This document shows, piece by piece, positions 1 through 10,039 of a stretch of DNA of 64,000 nt; position 1 is the first letter of the stretch, and the number at the start of each line of letters is the position of its first letter. A program made the position numbers and the translations under genes. The stretch comes from Sternotherus odoratus (Eukaryota; Chordata; Testudines; Kinosternidae). The stretch spans positions 62,001 to 126,000 of the forward strand of contig JAVMKO010000037.1 of NCBI GenBank assembly GCA_032164245.1. The letters are read 5' to 3'. Under the pieces are notes generated by a model. That model worked only from the letters and a program-made list of their open reading frames with translations. It was not told the origin of the DNA and searched no databases.

Positions 1-59
1 AGATGACCCCTCCCTCTGGGACATGGGCAGAAAGGGGCAGGTCTGAGCTCTTCCACCAA

Positions 60-545
60 ATTGCTCATTGTGGCTGCCAGAATCTGCAGATGGCTCATTT
101 AGCTACACCCAGGGTTGAGTCCTGCTCTGTGCACTGTGTGTGAGAATGAAAATCATAAATCACCCTTTGAAATAACAAATGCAGCAGGATGTGTTATTGT
201 CCCTGCCCCAAAGCAAACAGACCCATGGAGAACTGCCAGTGAGTCCAGGGTAATACTTCACTGGGGTTTTACCATTTCCACTTGCTAAACTCCCTCCCAA
301 CCATGTGGGGTCCCACAGCCCGGTGCTGAGTCTGAGCTGAGATGTCTATGCTGCAAATTTTTCATCCAACCGCCCAAGACCTGGGAGCCTGAGCTGGCAT
401 GGAACAGCCCTGGGTGTTTCACTGCAGAGTGGACACAGCCTAGCATTATGTCTACACTTCCATTAACACACCCAGGTCACTATTCTCAAACCCTGGGGCA
501 GCTGATTCAGGCTTGTGGTTCTTGCGGTGCAGGGTTAAACCCAAA
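60..545. repeat. Segmental duplication block A, copy 1
   Basis: This stretch reads almost base for base, with scattered substitutions, like 13410-13860 in the same orientation. Shared landmarks are the 'gctcattgtggctg' start, the 'ccctttgaaat' stretch and the 'agacccatggaga' stretch. No gene is seen inside. The copy lies upstream of a tRNA-Thr-like gene, as does the partner, so the block probably duplicated with the tRNA. Confidence 0.8.
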
Positions 546-1430
546 GTCCTCTCCCTTTGGCTGGGTTGGTGCCTTTAGAGTAAAGGAAACCCAGCCTTGG
601 GTTATAACTGCCCTGCTCTACGCAATGTGTCCTGAACTGATCCTCTCAGAAGTGTCCAACAAAGGCAGCATCGTTACAGCTGCACAAAGCTCTTGGCCTG
701 TTTCATGGCTTGTCAGGGAAGTGCGGCCATGTTGCCCGAGCCTGAGTCATGTCCACAGCCTGGACCACATGGGCTGACAGCTGAGAGCTCCCACGAGGAT
801 CATGACTTTGATGGGAGCCCTGGGGGAACATAAACCCCCCTTTCAATTAACAGCTGAACTCACTGACCCACCATATCACAGAGACACCCAGCAGCAGCTG
901 GTTTGCCAGGGCCTCTGCCCAGCATCCTGCACCACTTCCTGCCAGTGCCAGAGCTCACAAGGCACTAGCTTGGCATGGATTGTACATGGCACCCGTAACA
1001 CATTTGACAAGGCACCTCTGGGAGCTACACCCCTAACCTCCACTCTACCCGGCAAGTGCCTTGGCCAGCTTAGCCACGGTGCTGCTGTCTGGGACTTTTC
1101 TCCTCACTGCTCCATTCTTCATCACTGACACTCAAAAGGAAGGTGACAGGAGAGGAACTCGCCATTTCCTGCAAGCCCAGCACAGATTGGCTGTCAGGAT
1201 CTCTGTGCGTAGACATCCCCGGCCAATCACAAGGACGTGTGCCGCTGGGACTCCCGCCTTCTCACTGCCAGTCCATCAAGTCCAGCCTGGGGATTTGATT
1301 CTTTCTAATGCTCCTCTTCAAAGAAGCCTTTTCCTTCGCCAGTGAGAACTTGGATTGTCAAGGGCGGGTTCTTCTGTTTCTGAGAAAGACACAGGAAAAT
1401 GAGAGAAGAGCAGACAAAAGCCTGATAACA
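546..1430. other. Non-coding spacer, no gene seen
   Basis: Short open frames occur on the plus strand but lack homology I can recognise, splice context or codon bias. Nothing supports a gene here. The right edge abuts a tRNA-Thr-like locus. Confidence 0.5.
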
Positions 1431-1504
1431 AGTCACCAGTGGGAGTTGAACCCAGGATTTCCTGTTTACAAGACAGGTGCTTTAGCCAGCTAATCCATGG
1501 TCCC
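1431..1504 (-). tRNA. tRNA-Thr (anticodon TGT), partly degenerate
   Basis: A 74-nt cloverleaf of the Thr family. The anticodon stem is CCTGT/ACAGG with loop CTTGTAA, giving anticodon TGT. The body resembles vertebrate tRNA-Thr-AGT more than the usual Thr-TGT. The acceptor GGGACCA/TGGTGAC has two mismatches and the T stem has one, so it may be a decaying copy. The diverged paralogue at 14259-14332 lies downstream of the partner of block A. No clear run of T follows the gene. Confidence 0.6.
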
Positions 1505-1540
1505 TTCCACTGAAGGACATTTAAAACTGTCCCATTTGAG

Positions 1541-1982
1541 CTCTGACCCCAACAACCGACCAGCAGCCCCTAACCTCAACCTGGGTCTGCCCCAGCTGGT
1601 CACTAATCACAAGTTGACCTAACTCCTGTTCCAGCCCCAGATTCACCCCCTAATCGTCCACTGCCCCTCAGAGCCACAGCTGTGGAGGGGCTGGCGGAGG
1701 GAGCTGTGACTCTAGGATGGGTTCTTCTCTGCAGATAGCTGCAGAAAGGGGGTGCTCAGCTCTGTCAGGGATCTGCTCAGGTGCCTCACTGATGAGAGAT
1801 GCAGATTTTTCTGTAAGGGGAATAAAAAGGGTCTTTGGCTTCCAGGGTGATGGAAGGAATGTGCAATTATGAGAGGGACTAGCCATCCCTCCTACCTCTA
1901 CTTTTAAGGGCCCCAGTGGCCTAATGGATAAGGCATTGGCTTTTGAAGCTAGAGATTGAGGATTCAAGTCCCATTTAGGGTG
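1541..1982. repeat. Segmental duplication block B, copy 1
   Basis: Direct duplicate of 17323-17762, from the 'tctgaccccaacaac' start through the Arg-family tRNA at its right end. The two copies differ by many single substitutions and a few small gaps. A tRNA thus moved together with about 370 bp of upstream flank. Confidence 0.85.
1910..1982 (+). tRNA. tRNA-Arg-type body with anticodon TTG
   Basis: The D arm, variable loop and general body match tRNA-Arg-CCT and its paralogue at 17690-17762. The anticodon loop reads TTTTGAA instead of TTCCTAA, so the anticodon is TTG (Gln). The acceptor GCCCCAG/TTAGGGT has one mismatch and a G-T pair, and the T stem has one weak pair. Either a degenerate Arg copy or a tRNA with a switched anticodon. 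No T run follows. Confidence 0.55.
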
Positions 1983-2739
1983 GCGAAACTATGGACTGTG
2001 AGAAAGCCTTGGCTGAACACAAAACACTGGATCTGAGGAGCACTCCCGCAGAAATCAATCTCCTACTAGATAGATGCTTTTGAAACCCATCAGTAGCAAA
2101 CACTTCATACTGGAGTTTATCTGATGATAGAGGGATGGGGGAGGGTTTACTCTCAGACCCCCATTGGAAAACAGACTGAAAGAACAAGGCTGGTGGGAGG
2201 CTGAGGAGATGGAAGATCGACTTGCCCCAGTGGGTGGGATTGTGGGGGAAGAGACTGAGTGGGGGCAGGATATTGGGACAGAGGGCAGGTGGAGCCCTGG
2301 TCTGAGCACCAGAGGCTAATCAGGAGCTCTGTGCCATGGAGCTGCAAAGGGAGGTGCATCACATTCAGTGTTTCTTGCCTGGTTTGGGGAGGCTCGGCCT
2401 CCTGGAACCCCATATGGCCCACACTCACTGTCACTGGTAAATAGGGTCAGAGAAGACTCTGGGAGCCTGGGGTGTGAAATCACTGGATGAAACTGGCAGC
2501 CTGTGCCCAGCCCCTCTGCACCCAGGGGAGGGGCTCAGGGAGTAAATCCTCAGAAATCTCACCCCTGGGTTTGGAATGGCAGGTCCAGCAAACAAGTCCC
2601 TCTCTGTGTGTGAAGGGCAGGAGGGGGAGGGTCCCTGGGGATGTCAGTGTTTGGGGGGGGAGTGAGAAGATGGTCACCTCCAGGCAACAGGAGTCCCCTG
2701 ACATGGGAGTTCAACTTCATCCTCCCCCGCAGTGCTTTG
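1983..2739. other. Non-coding spacer, no gene seen
   Basis: Unique-looking sequence with only short overlapping frames on both strands. I see no RNA gene, splice pair or mobile element end that I could defend. Confidence 0.45.
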
Positions 2740-3380
2740 GGGGGCCCAGCATGGAGCTGCTGTCCCTGCAGTGTCTGTGGGAGTCACAAAGGGGTGATGT
2801 GAGGTTATGAGCCCCCAGAACAGTCTTGTGGGGACTCAACCCTGTGGGGAATTCACCGTCTGTGGAGAAGCCCATCTAGGAATGGGAATTTTCAGCTGCA
2901 TTACAGTGGCATGATGGAGAAGAAAGAGTTAATGCTTTAGACCAGTCTGGGGGTGCTGGGGGTGAAGGAGGGGACCCAGCTCTCAGTCTGCAGAACAGCC
3001 AACCCCAAACATTCAAAAACCCTGAGTCAGGCTCCCCAAAAATCATGAACTGGGCTTCAAAATCAGGAGATTCTGTAATAATAGATTTGGGGATCTGTTT
3101 ATTTGCCTTCTTTGTGATTAACCTTTAGGGTGCACTTGGGTCACATTTTGAATCTTTCTTCACAGCCACAAGGGCCAGGAGAACTGCCCTGGCTCCCTGC
3201 TCAGCAGCAAAAAAGTCATTTCCCCCCACCCGGATGCATCAGCCTGGAGCTCAGGACAGTGGTGGGGGGTTTCTCCTTTCACTCCTGCTGGGGAGTGTGG
3301 GGATCCCCAGGGCATTTCTAGAAGGCAACAGAAAGCTCCAGGTCAGATGACATTTCTATTTACCATTGTTTATAATGTGA

Positions 3381-3690
3381 TATAATCCTTCAATCCTAGT
3401 GTCACCATTGATAACGTGGCTTAATTAAATCATCCCAGCCAAGGCTTTGTGAATTCAGGACTTAAAAACCTGCCAGGGTGGAGATTCCACCACCTCCCTA
3501 GGGAACCCATTCTAGTGCTTCATTGCCCTGCTAGTGACATAGTGTTTCCTAATATCCAACCTAGACCTCCCACACTGCAACTTGAGACCATTGCTTCTTG
3601 TTGTGTCATCCACCACCACTGAGAACAGCTGAGCTCCATCCACTTTGCAACCTACCCTTGTGTAGTTGAAGGCTCCTATCAAATCCCCCC
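3381..3690 (-). mobile_element. CR1 LINE 3' fragment
   Basis: Read on the minus strand, this matches the 3' region of the longer CR1 copy at 32.2-34.1 kb: the 'gatttgatag' start, the 'tctcagtggtggt' stretch, the 'agtaatggtctca' equivalent and the 'gttccctagggaggtggt' stretch are all present in order. It is 5'-truncated and non-coding, and ends next to a tRNA-Ile relic. Confidence 0.85.
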
Positions 3691-3697
3691 AGACTGG

Positions 3698-3780
3698 CAT
3701 TCTAGATGAGGTTTGAACACTCAACCCCAGCATCACTGTATTATAAGTACTGTGTGCAAATCCTTTGCACCAGTGGAGGC
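3698..3780 (-). pseudogene. tRNA-Ile (TAT) pseudogene with intron
   Basis: The core 'cagtacttataa', a short intron of about 8 nt and the closing stem strand are characteristic of vertebrate tRNA-Ile-TAT, one of the few intron-containing tRNA families. The anticodon stem CAGTA/TGCTG still pairs. The acceptor ends GCCTCCA/CTAGAAT do not pair and the T loop carries a two-base expansion, so it should be dead. It abuts a CR1 fragment. Confidence 0.65.
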
Positions 3781-4380
3781 CACACTGATAGAACCTTGAG
3801 CGATACTTTCGGACCTTGACAAAAATAATGGCTTACCCCTTAAGACTGGTGGTGTGTTCTATTCCTTATGTCCTGGTCCCTCGTGGCCATTTTCTTTCCC
3901 TACTTTTGGTGAAAAGCTTTTTTGTATTTTGTGTAGAAACTTTATTTCCCCAGGAGAGACCCAGGAGTGGGGGCTGCCTGCATGTACCCAGCACCCACTA
4001 GATTAGAAGGTGACCAACAAACACCCTTAAGGTGAGGCAGCCGTCCCTGTCAAAAAAATCATCTCCCATCTTCACTTGAGTGACAGCCTGAATCGTTCCT
4101 TATCCGGGCCAAGCCCCGGGATTGGAATCAGCAGCAGCAGCAAAAACATCTGTACGTAGCAGGAACCACACAAAATGTGCTTTCAAAGGAGCTGTCTCCT
4201 TCCTTCGGGAGTTAAAATCGTCAGTAAAATTTGGGCTGTAGAGCCCATGGCCCCAACTCTGTGTCTCTCTGGGAACCTGTCTCTGCTCCCAGCTGACAAG
4301 CTTCCAGACAGCTCTTTAGTGCTGTAGGAGTGAGTCATTTTTCAGGCATAAGTGGACATAAGAGAGGGATTTTGTCAGAT

Positions 4381-4452
4381 GTATTGGTGGTATAGTGGTG
4401 AGCATAGCTGCCTTCCAAGCAGTTGACCTGGGTTCGATTCCCAGCCAATGCA
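4381..4452 (+). tRNA. tRNA-Gly (TCC)
   Basis: A 72-nt cloverleaf nearly identical to vertebrate tRNA-Gly-TCC: acceptor GTATTGG/CCAATGC fully pairs, the D arm reads GGTATAGTGGTGAGC, the anticodon loop holds TCC, and the B box is a canonical GGTTCGATTCC. The few differences from the mammalian gene are paired compensations in the acceptor and T stems. Likely functional; the poly-T terminator is weak (TTT). Confidence 0.93.
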
Positions 4453-4713
4453 ATGAGGGGATGTTTCCCTGACCAATGATTGGTTCAATTGTGGTTATGT
4501 TGTATCAGTTTATCAATGACAAGTGAGAATGAATGTTCTCAATCCCAGCAGGTCATTCAATGCCCAGCAGTGGCAAAAATGGGGGGACTGTACAGTGCTA
4601 CAGTCCTCTAGTTACAATGATCAGTTAATTTTTTAAAATTTTTCCTTTATTTCCCTCTCTCTTTTAGACTCAGAGCCTTTAAGGTGAGAAGGGACCAGCG
4701 TGATCATCTAATC

Positions 4714-6143
4714 CAGGGGTCGGGAACCTTTTTGGCTGAGAGAGCCATATAATAGCCCCCCCCCGCCCCGGCCGCGCTCTCCTCCCCCCCGCGGCCGCGC
4801 TCTCCCCCTCCCGTGCTCTCCCCCCCGGCCGCGCTCTCCCCCCCCCCGCGCTCTCCCCCCCCCGCCGTCGCCGCCGCGCTCTCCTTTCCCCCCCCCAACT
4901 GACCCACTCAGCCCGGTCTCTCCCCCCCAAACCTCCTTTCCTCCAACCCCCCCCAACTGACCCACCCAGCCCAGCCTCCCCCCAACGCCCCCTTGCAAAT
5001 GGCTTCCCCCCCGTGCTTACTTGTTCGCTGGGTCATGCTGCTGTGACCCGACTCCAGCGAGGGAAGAAGAGCGACACGCCCCCAGCCAGAGCAGCGCCGC
5101 GCCGCGCCTCCCCCGCCCCCCCAGCCAGAGCAGCGCCGCGCCGCACCACGCCACGCCTCCCCCGCCCCCCAGCCAGAGCAGCGCCGCGCCACACCACGCC
5201 ACGCCTCCCCCGCCCCCCAGCCAGAGCAGCGCCGTGCCACGTCACGCCTCCCCCGCCCCCCAGCCAGAGCAGCGCCGCGCCGCACCACGCCACGCCTCCC
5301 CCGCCCCCCAGCCAGAGCAGCGCCGCGCCACACCACGCCACGCCTCCCCCGCCCCCCAGCCAGAGCAGCGCCGCGCCACACCACGCCACGCCTCCCCCGC
5401 CCCCCAGCCAGAGCAGCGCCGCGCCACACCACGCCACGCCTCCCCCGCCCCCCAGCCAGAGCAGCGCCGTGCCACGCCACGCCTCCCCCGCCCCCCAGCC
5501 AGAGCAGCGCCGCGCCACGCTGCGCCTCCCCCGCCCCCCAGCCAGAGCAGCGCCGCGCCGCGCCTCCCCCGCCCCCCAGCCAGAGCAGCGCCACACCACG
5601 CCACGCCTCCCCCGCCCCCCAGCCAGAGCAGCGCCGCGCCACGCCGCGCCTCCCCCACCCCCCAGCCAGAGCAGCGCCGCGCCGCGCCTCCCCCACCCCC
5701 CAGCCAGAGCAGCGCCGCGCCGCGCCACGCCTCCCCCGCCCCCCAGCCAGAGCAGCGCCGCGCAGCGCCACACCTCCCCCGCCCCCCAGCCAGAGCAGCG
5801 CCGTGCCGCGCCTCCCCCGCCCCCCAGCCAGAGCAGCGCCGCACCGCGCCACGCCTCCCCCACCCCCCAGCCAGAGCAGCGCCGCGCCACGCCTCCCCCG
5901 CCCCCCAGCCAGAGCAGCGCCGCGCCGCGCCTCCCCCGCCCCCCAGCCAGAGCAGCGCCGCGCTGCGCCGCGCCTCCCCCGCCCCCCAGCCAGAGCAGCG
6001 CCGCGCCGCGCCTCCCCCGCCCCCCAGCCAGAGCAGCGCCGCGCCACGCCTCCCCCGCCCCCCAGCCTCGCGGGCGCCGCGAGCCAGATGACAGGCTCAA
6101 AAGAGCCACACCTGGCTCGCGAGCCATAGGTTCCCGACCCCTG
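4714..6143. mobile_element. Non-autonomous hAT element, 1.43 kb, with internal minisatellite
   Basis: Bounded by perfect 15-bp terminal inverted repeats (CAGGGGTCGGGAACC and its complement) and a perfect 8-bp TSD, ATCTAATC, at 4706-4713 and 6144-6151. Eight-base TSDs with CAGGG ends are the signature of the hAT superfamily. No transposase is encoded. About 1 kb of the inside is a GC-rich tandem array. It sits in the tail of a SINE. Confidence 0.9.
5085..6065. repeat. GC-rich minisatellite inside hAT element
   Basis: Roughly two dozen tandem copies of a 36-48 bp unit with the core 'cagccagagcagcgccg' followed by variable 'cgccacgcctcccccgcccc'. Copy length varies because the 'gcgccacacca' part expands. 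All six frames stay open here only because the unit lacks stops; the proline/alanine/arginine frames are not genes. Confidence 0.92.
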
Positions 6144-6169
6144 ATCTAATCCAACCTCCTGCACCTTAC

Positions 6170-6796
6170 CAGGGCCGGCGACAGGGGGGTACTACGGGTA
6201 CAGCTGTACCGGGCCCCCCGACTTTACCCATTGTCGTCCCCCCTTGTTGCTGCATCTGGAGAGCGGGGAAGGGGCGGGGAGGCGGCGCGGCTCTCCTCCG
6301 GACGAGCACGCCTGGCCCCGGCAGGAGCAGTGAGACCGGCCGGCGGCAGCAGCGCAGTCCGGGGGAGGGGGAGAACAGCAAGGGCGGCTCACGCCGCTCC
6401 CGGGCTCTCGCTCCCACTGCCGCCAGCTGTCAGCTGGGGGAGAGCGCCGGTTGGGCTGGGGGGGAGCGCTGGTTGGGCTGGGGGGGAGCACCAGTTGGGC
6501 TGGGGGGGAGCACCGGTTGGGCTGGGGGTGGAGGGAGGCCGGCTGGGCTTCCTCCCCCAGCCGCTGTTGGCTGGGCTGGGGGGGGCGGCTGGGCTGGGGG
6601 GCCCCCAGCTGCTGTTGGCTGGGCTGGGGGGGCTGGCTGGGCTGGGGGGCCCCCAGCTGCTGTTGGCTGGGCTGGGGGGGCTGGCTGGGCTGGGGGGCCC
6701 CCCAGCCACTGTCCGCTGGGCTGGTGGGGGGCGGCTGGGTTGGGGGCCCCCAAACTATCAGAGTAGGGGGCCCCCAAATTTCTGTCAATGGCCCTG
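6170..6796. mobile_element. Non-autonomous hAT element, 0.63 kb
   Basis: Ends CAGGGCCGGCGACAG and (complement) CAGGGCCATTGACAG form a 15-bp inverted repeat with three differences. A perfect 8-bp TSD, CACCTTAC, lies at 6162-6169 and 6797-6804. The interior has tandem copies of about 50 bp built on 'ggctgggctgggggg'. The same terminal sequence recurs near 24898 and 43375. No transposase is present. Confidence 0.88.
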
Positions 6797-6919
6797 CACC
6801 TTACAGGCCAACAGACCCCACCCATTCCTGGAATAGATCCCCTAATATCTGCTTGAGTTGCTGGTGTCCTCAAATCATGGTTTAAAGATGTCAAGTTGCA
6901 GAGAATCCACCATTTACAG

Positions 6920-7131
6920 CAGGGTCTGTAAACTTTTCCCCCCACATCCCCTATCCACGGAGGGAAAAGTCTGTCAGCCCCTGGGACAGATACGTTTGCT
7001 GAAATGCTGGCGCAAAAACCGGAACCAAAATACCCCACCCAGAAGTTTGTCGGTCTCCCGGGAGGTCTCAGTGGTGGTGCCGGGGTCTCGCACACCCCAG
7101 TTTGATGTGCACCCCAGTTTGATGACCACTG
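6920..7131. mobile_element. Short hAT-like element, 212 bp
   Basis: A third insertion in the same SINE. The SINE sequence breaks at 'ccatttacag' and resumes at 'atttacac', giving a 7-of-8 TSD at 6912-6919 and 7132-7139. The ends begin CAGGGTCTGTAAAC and, on the other strand, CAGTGGTCATCAAAC. The ends match less well than in the other two, so the class is likely but not certain. Confidence 0.65.
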
Positions 7132-8059
7132 ATTTACACTACTTTAAACCTGCAAGTGACCCATGCGCCATGATGCACAGGAAGGTGAAAAAATCCCCAG
7201 GGTCTCTGCCAGTCTAACCCTGGGGAAAACTCCTTCCCAACCCCAAGTGTGGTGATCAGTTCGACCCTGAGCATGGGGACAAGATGCACCAGGAAAACAA
7301 TTCTCTGCTTTAACTCTGAGCAAGAAGCTCTAAGTGGCCAGGCTCCATCTCTCTTTGCCAGGTCCAGCATTGCTCCCTTGGGGATCAAATTCACATTGCT
7401 GGGCTTAGCAGGCCCATGCTTTAACCAGTGAGGTATCCCGCTCTCCAGAATGTGGGGCAGGCGTCCTAGGAGGGGCACAGAGGCATATTCAGGGGGGCAC
7501 CTCAGCCCCCAAGAAGGGCAGGGAAGGAGCATCACTCAGCCCCACTCTGTCCCCAACTCTTCCCCAATCCAGCCTGCAATCTGACCCCCTTACACCTGTT
7601 CACGCCCCTCTCCCCAGGAAGCCACCACCCCATTCCTACCCCTAGTTCTTGACCATGGTTTCAGAGGGGCTGCAGACATGGAGAAGAGGCACAATGTGAA
7701 AAGTTTGGGGACCACTAAATGAGGGTGATGTCCTCAATCCCTTCTCTACAGTCCAATAAAAGGTATCCCTCCCCCACTGGGGCCCTCCACCAGGACAGAC
7801 TAGGGATGTTCTGCTGCCCTTCACTCAGGCAGGAAGGATAATAACATTTCATTGCACTCATGTGATTTGCAACCAACACCAGCCAAAACTGGACATTTTG
7901 GCAAAGTGGCCCCCCATGCTCCATACCTAGGCAAAACAGGCATCTCTGTGCAAACACGGTCTGTTCCCAAAGACTTTCCTCCAGCTCATCACTAGATGTG
8001 AGGTGGGAGCTCATTAAGACCCTGATTACACTTAGTATTTACAAACTCCTTATTGTCCC

Positions 8060-8290
8060 TACCTCTGCTGGACTTAGATTTCTCCTTCTGACCCCAACTT
8101 CCCAGCTCAGATGAGGTGGCCGAGTGGTTAAGGCGATGGACTGCTAATCCATTGTGTTCTGCATGCATGGGTTCGAATCCCATTCTCATCGGCTACATTT
8201 ACTGTTCTATAAACAACTGTCTTCATATTTGGTACAAAAACAGACCAAACCATGTTGCCTCCTGCAAACAGAAACCTTCCTCCACTTCCT
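8060..8290. repeat. Segmental duplication block E, copy 1
   Basis: Contains a tRNA-Ser and about 100 bp of downstream flank. It matches 31380-31620 in reverse complement, including the 'aacaactgtct' stretch, the 'tggtacaa' stretch and the 'ctcctgcaaacagaaacct' stretch. The partner's tRNA has degenerated. Confidence 0.75.
8110..8191 (+). tRNA. tRNA-Ser (GCT)
   Basis: An 82-nt class II tRNA with the long variable arm typical of serine. Acceptor GATGAGG/TCTCATC pairs fully (one G-T). The anticodon loop CTGCTAA gives GCT. The B box GGTTCGAATCC is canonical. Close to the mammalian Ser-GCT sequence, with compensatory acceptor changes. Probably functional. No strong T run follows within about 15 bases. 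Confidence 0.93.
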
Positions 8291-8629
8291 TTGCTTTAAA
8301 TCAGGCATGTCCAAAGTCCGGCCCGGGGGCCAATTGAGGCCTTTGTTCTAATTTTAACCAGCCCACAGACTCTTTTCTAAAATCAATACTATGAGGCCCG
8401 CCAGCACTGTCGCCAACCAGTGCGTGGAGCCGCAGCCGAAGGAGAGGGGCAGGGTCAGTAAGAGGCGAGTGGGGTAGGGGGAGAAGAGCGGAGGCGGATC
8501 CGGGGGAGAAGAGCGGAGGCAGAGCCGGGGCCGGGGCATGAGGCGAGGCAGAGCCGGCGGAGAAGAGCGGAGGCGGAGCCGGGGCCGGGGCACGAGGCGA
8601 AGCAAGGCAAGCCGGGGGAGGGGGGGAGT

Positions 8630-10030
8630 GAGAGCACGGCCAGAGCGGGGGGGGGGGGGAAGAAGAGTGAGAGCACGGCTGGAGGGGGGGAGGGAAGAAG
8701 AGCGAGAGCGCGGCTGGAGGGGGGGAGGGAAGAAGAGCGAGAGCATGGCTGCGGAGGAGGGAAGAAGAGCCAGAGCACAGCTGCGGGGGAGGGAAGAAGA
8801 GCGAGAGCACGGCTGGAGGGGAGGGGAGGGGGAGGGAAGAAGAGCGAGAGCACGGCCGGAGCGGGGGGGGAGGGAGGGAAGAAGAGCGAGAGCACGGCCA
8901 GAGCGGGGCGGGGGGAGGGAGGGAAGAAGAGCGAGAGCACGGCCGGAGCGGGGGGAGGGAGGGAAGAAGAGCGAGAGCACGGCCGGAGCGGGGGGAGGGA
9001 GGGAAGAAGAGCGAGAGCACGGCCGGAGGGGAGGGGGAGGGAAGAAGAGCGAGAGCACGGCCGGAGGGGAGGGGGAGGGAAGAAGAGCGAGAGCACGGCC
9101 GGAGCGGGGGGGAGGGACGGAAGAAGAGCGAGAGCACGGCCGGAGCGGGGGGGGAGGGAGGGAGGGAAGAAGAGCGAGAGCGGGGGGGGGAGGGAGGGAA
9201 GAAGAGCGAGAGCACGGCCGGAGCGGGGGGGAGGGAAGAAGAGCGAGAGCACGGCCGGAGCGGGGGGGAGGGAAGAAGAGCGAGAGCACGGCCGGAGCGG
9301 GGGGGAGGGAAGAAGAGCGAGAGCACGGCCGGAGCGGGGGGGAGGGAAGAAGAGCGAGAGCACGGCCGGAGGGGGGGGGAGGGAAGAAGAGCGAGAGCAC
9401 GGCCGGAGCGGGGGGGAGGGAAGAAGAGCGAGAGCACGGCCGGAGCGGGGGGGGGGGAGGGAGGGAAGAAGAGCGAGAGCACGGCCGGAGCGGGGGGGGG
9501 AGGGAAGAAGAGCGAGAGCACGGCCGGAGCGGGGGAGAGGGAAGAAGAGCGAGAGCACGGCCGGAGGGGGGGGGGGAGGGAAGAAGAGCGAGAGCACGGC
9601 CGGAGCGGGGGGGGAGGGAAGAAGAGCGAGAGCACGGCCGGAGCGGGGGGGGGGGAGGGAAGAAGAGCGAGAGCACGGCCGGAGCGGGGGAGGAGGGAAG
9701 AAGAGCGAGAGCACGGCCGGAGCGGGGGAGAGGGAAGAAGAGCGAGAGCATGGCCGGAGCGGGGGGGGGAGGGAGGGAAGAAGAGCGAGAGCACGGCCGG
9801 AGCGGGGGGGGAGGGAGGGAAGAAGAGCGAGAGCACGGCCGGAGCGGGGGGGGAGGGAGGGAAGAAGAGCGAGAGCACGGCCGGAGTGGGGGGGGAGAGG
9901 GAGGGAGGGAGGGAAGAAGAGCGAGAGCACGGCCGGAGCGGGGGGGGGGAGGGAGGGAAGAAGAGCGAGAGCGCGGCTGGAGGGGAGGGGGAGGGAAGAA
10001 GAGCGAGAGCGCGGCCGGCGGGGGGGGAGA
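8630..10030. repeat. Purine-rich GC minisatellite, about 1.4 kb
   Basis: About 30 tandem copies of a 40-50 bp unit with core 'gggaagaagagcgagagcacggccggag' followed by a G run of variable length. Strand asymmetry is extreme: almost all purine with G8-10 runs on the plus strand. Long serine/proline-rich and arginine-rich frames arise from the array and are not genes. Confidence 0.92.
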
Positions 10031-10039
10031 AGAGCCGGT

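Larger units (their letters stand above)
2740..4170. repeat. Segmental duplication block D, copy 1 (inverted partner at 22.5-22.9 kb)
   Basis: Both flanks of this block match 22530-22945 in reverse complement. The left part (around 2740-2945) shares the 'atggagctgctgtccctgcag' region and the 'agagttaatgctttaga' region. The right part (around 3985-4165) shares the 'agattagaaggtgac' and 'tgattccaat' regions. The middle here, about 1 kb with a CR1 fragment and a tRNA-Ile relic, is absent from the partner, so it was inserted here or lost there. Confidence 0.75.
4665..7445 (-). mobile_element. tRNA-derived SINE with L2/CR1-like tail, interrupted by three hAT insertions
   Basis: Removing the three nested elements leaves one minus-strand element. 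At its 5' end (about 7370-7445) is a tRNA-like head with A- and B-box-like sequence and a loop CTGCTAA. Its middle contains 'gggttgggaaggagttttcccc'-like L2/CR1 tail sequence. Its end reads 'gatcatctaatccaacctcctgc' on the plus strand, close to the common 3' tail of amniote L2/CR1-type SINEs. Assignment to a named SINE family is not attempted. Confidence 0.65.

Noticed and set aside
4679..6164. Open frames up to 418 codons, rich in Gly/Ala/Arg or Pro
   Set aside because: They run through a tandem array without stop codons, are open in several frames on both strands at once, and lie inside a TSD-bounded hAT element.
7370..7445. tRNA-like structure with loop CTGCTAA (Ser GCT?)
   Set aside because: It continues into SINE body and tail and its T arm is poor, so it is treated as the head of the SINE, not as a tRNA gene.
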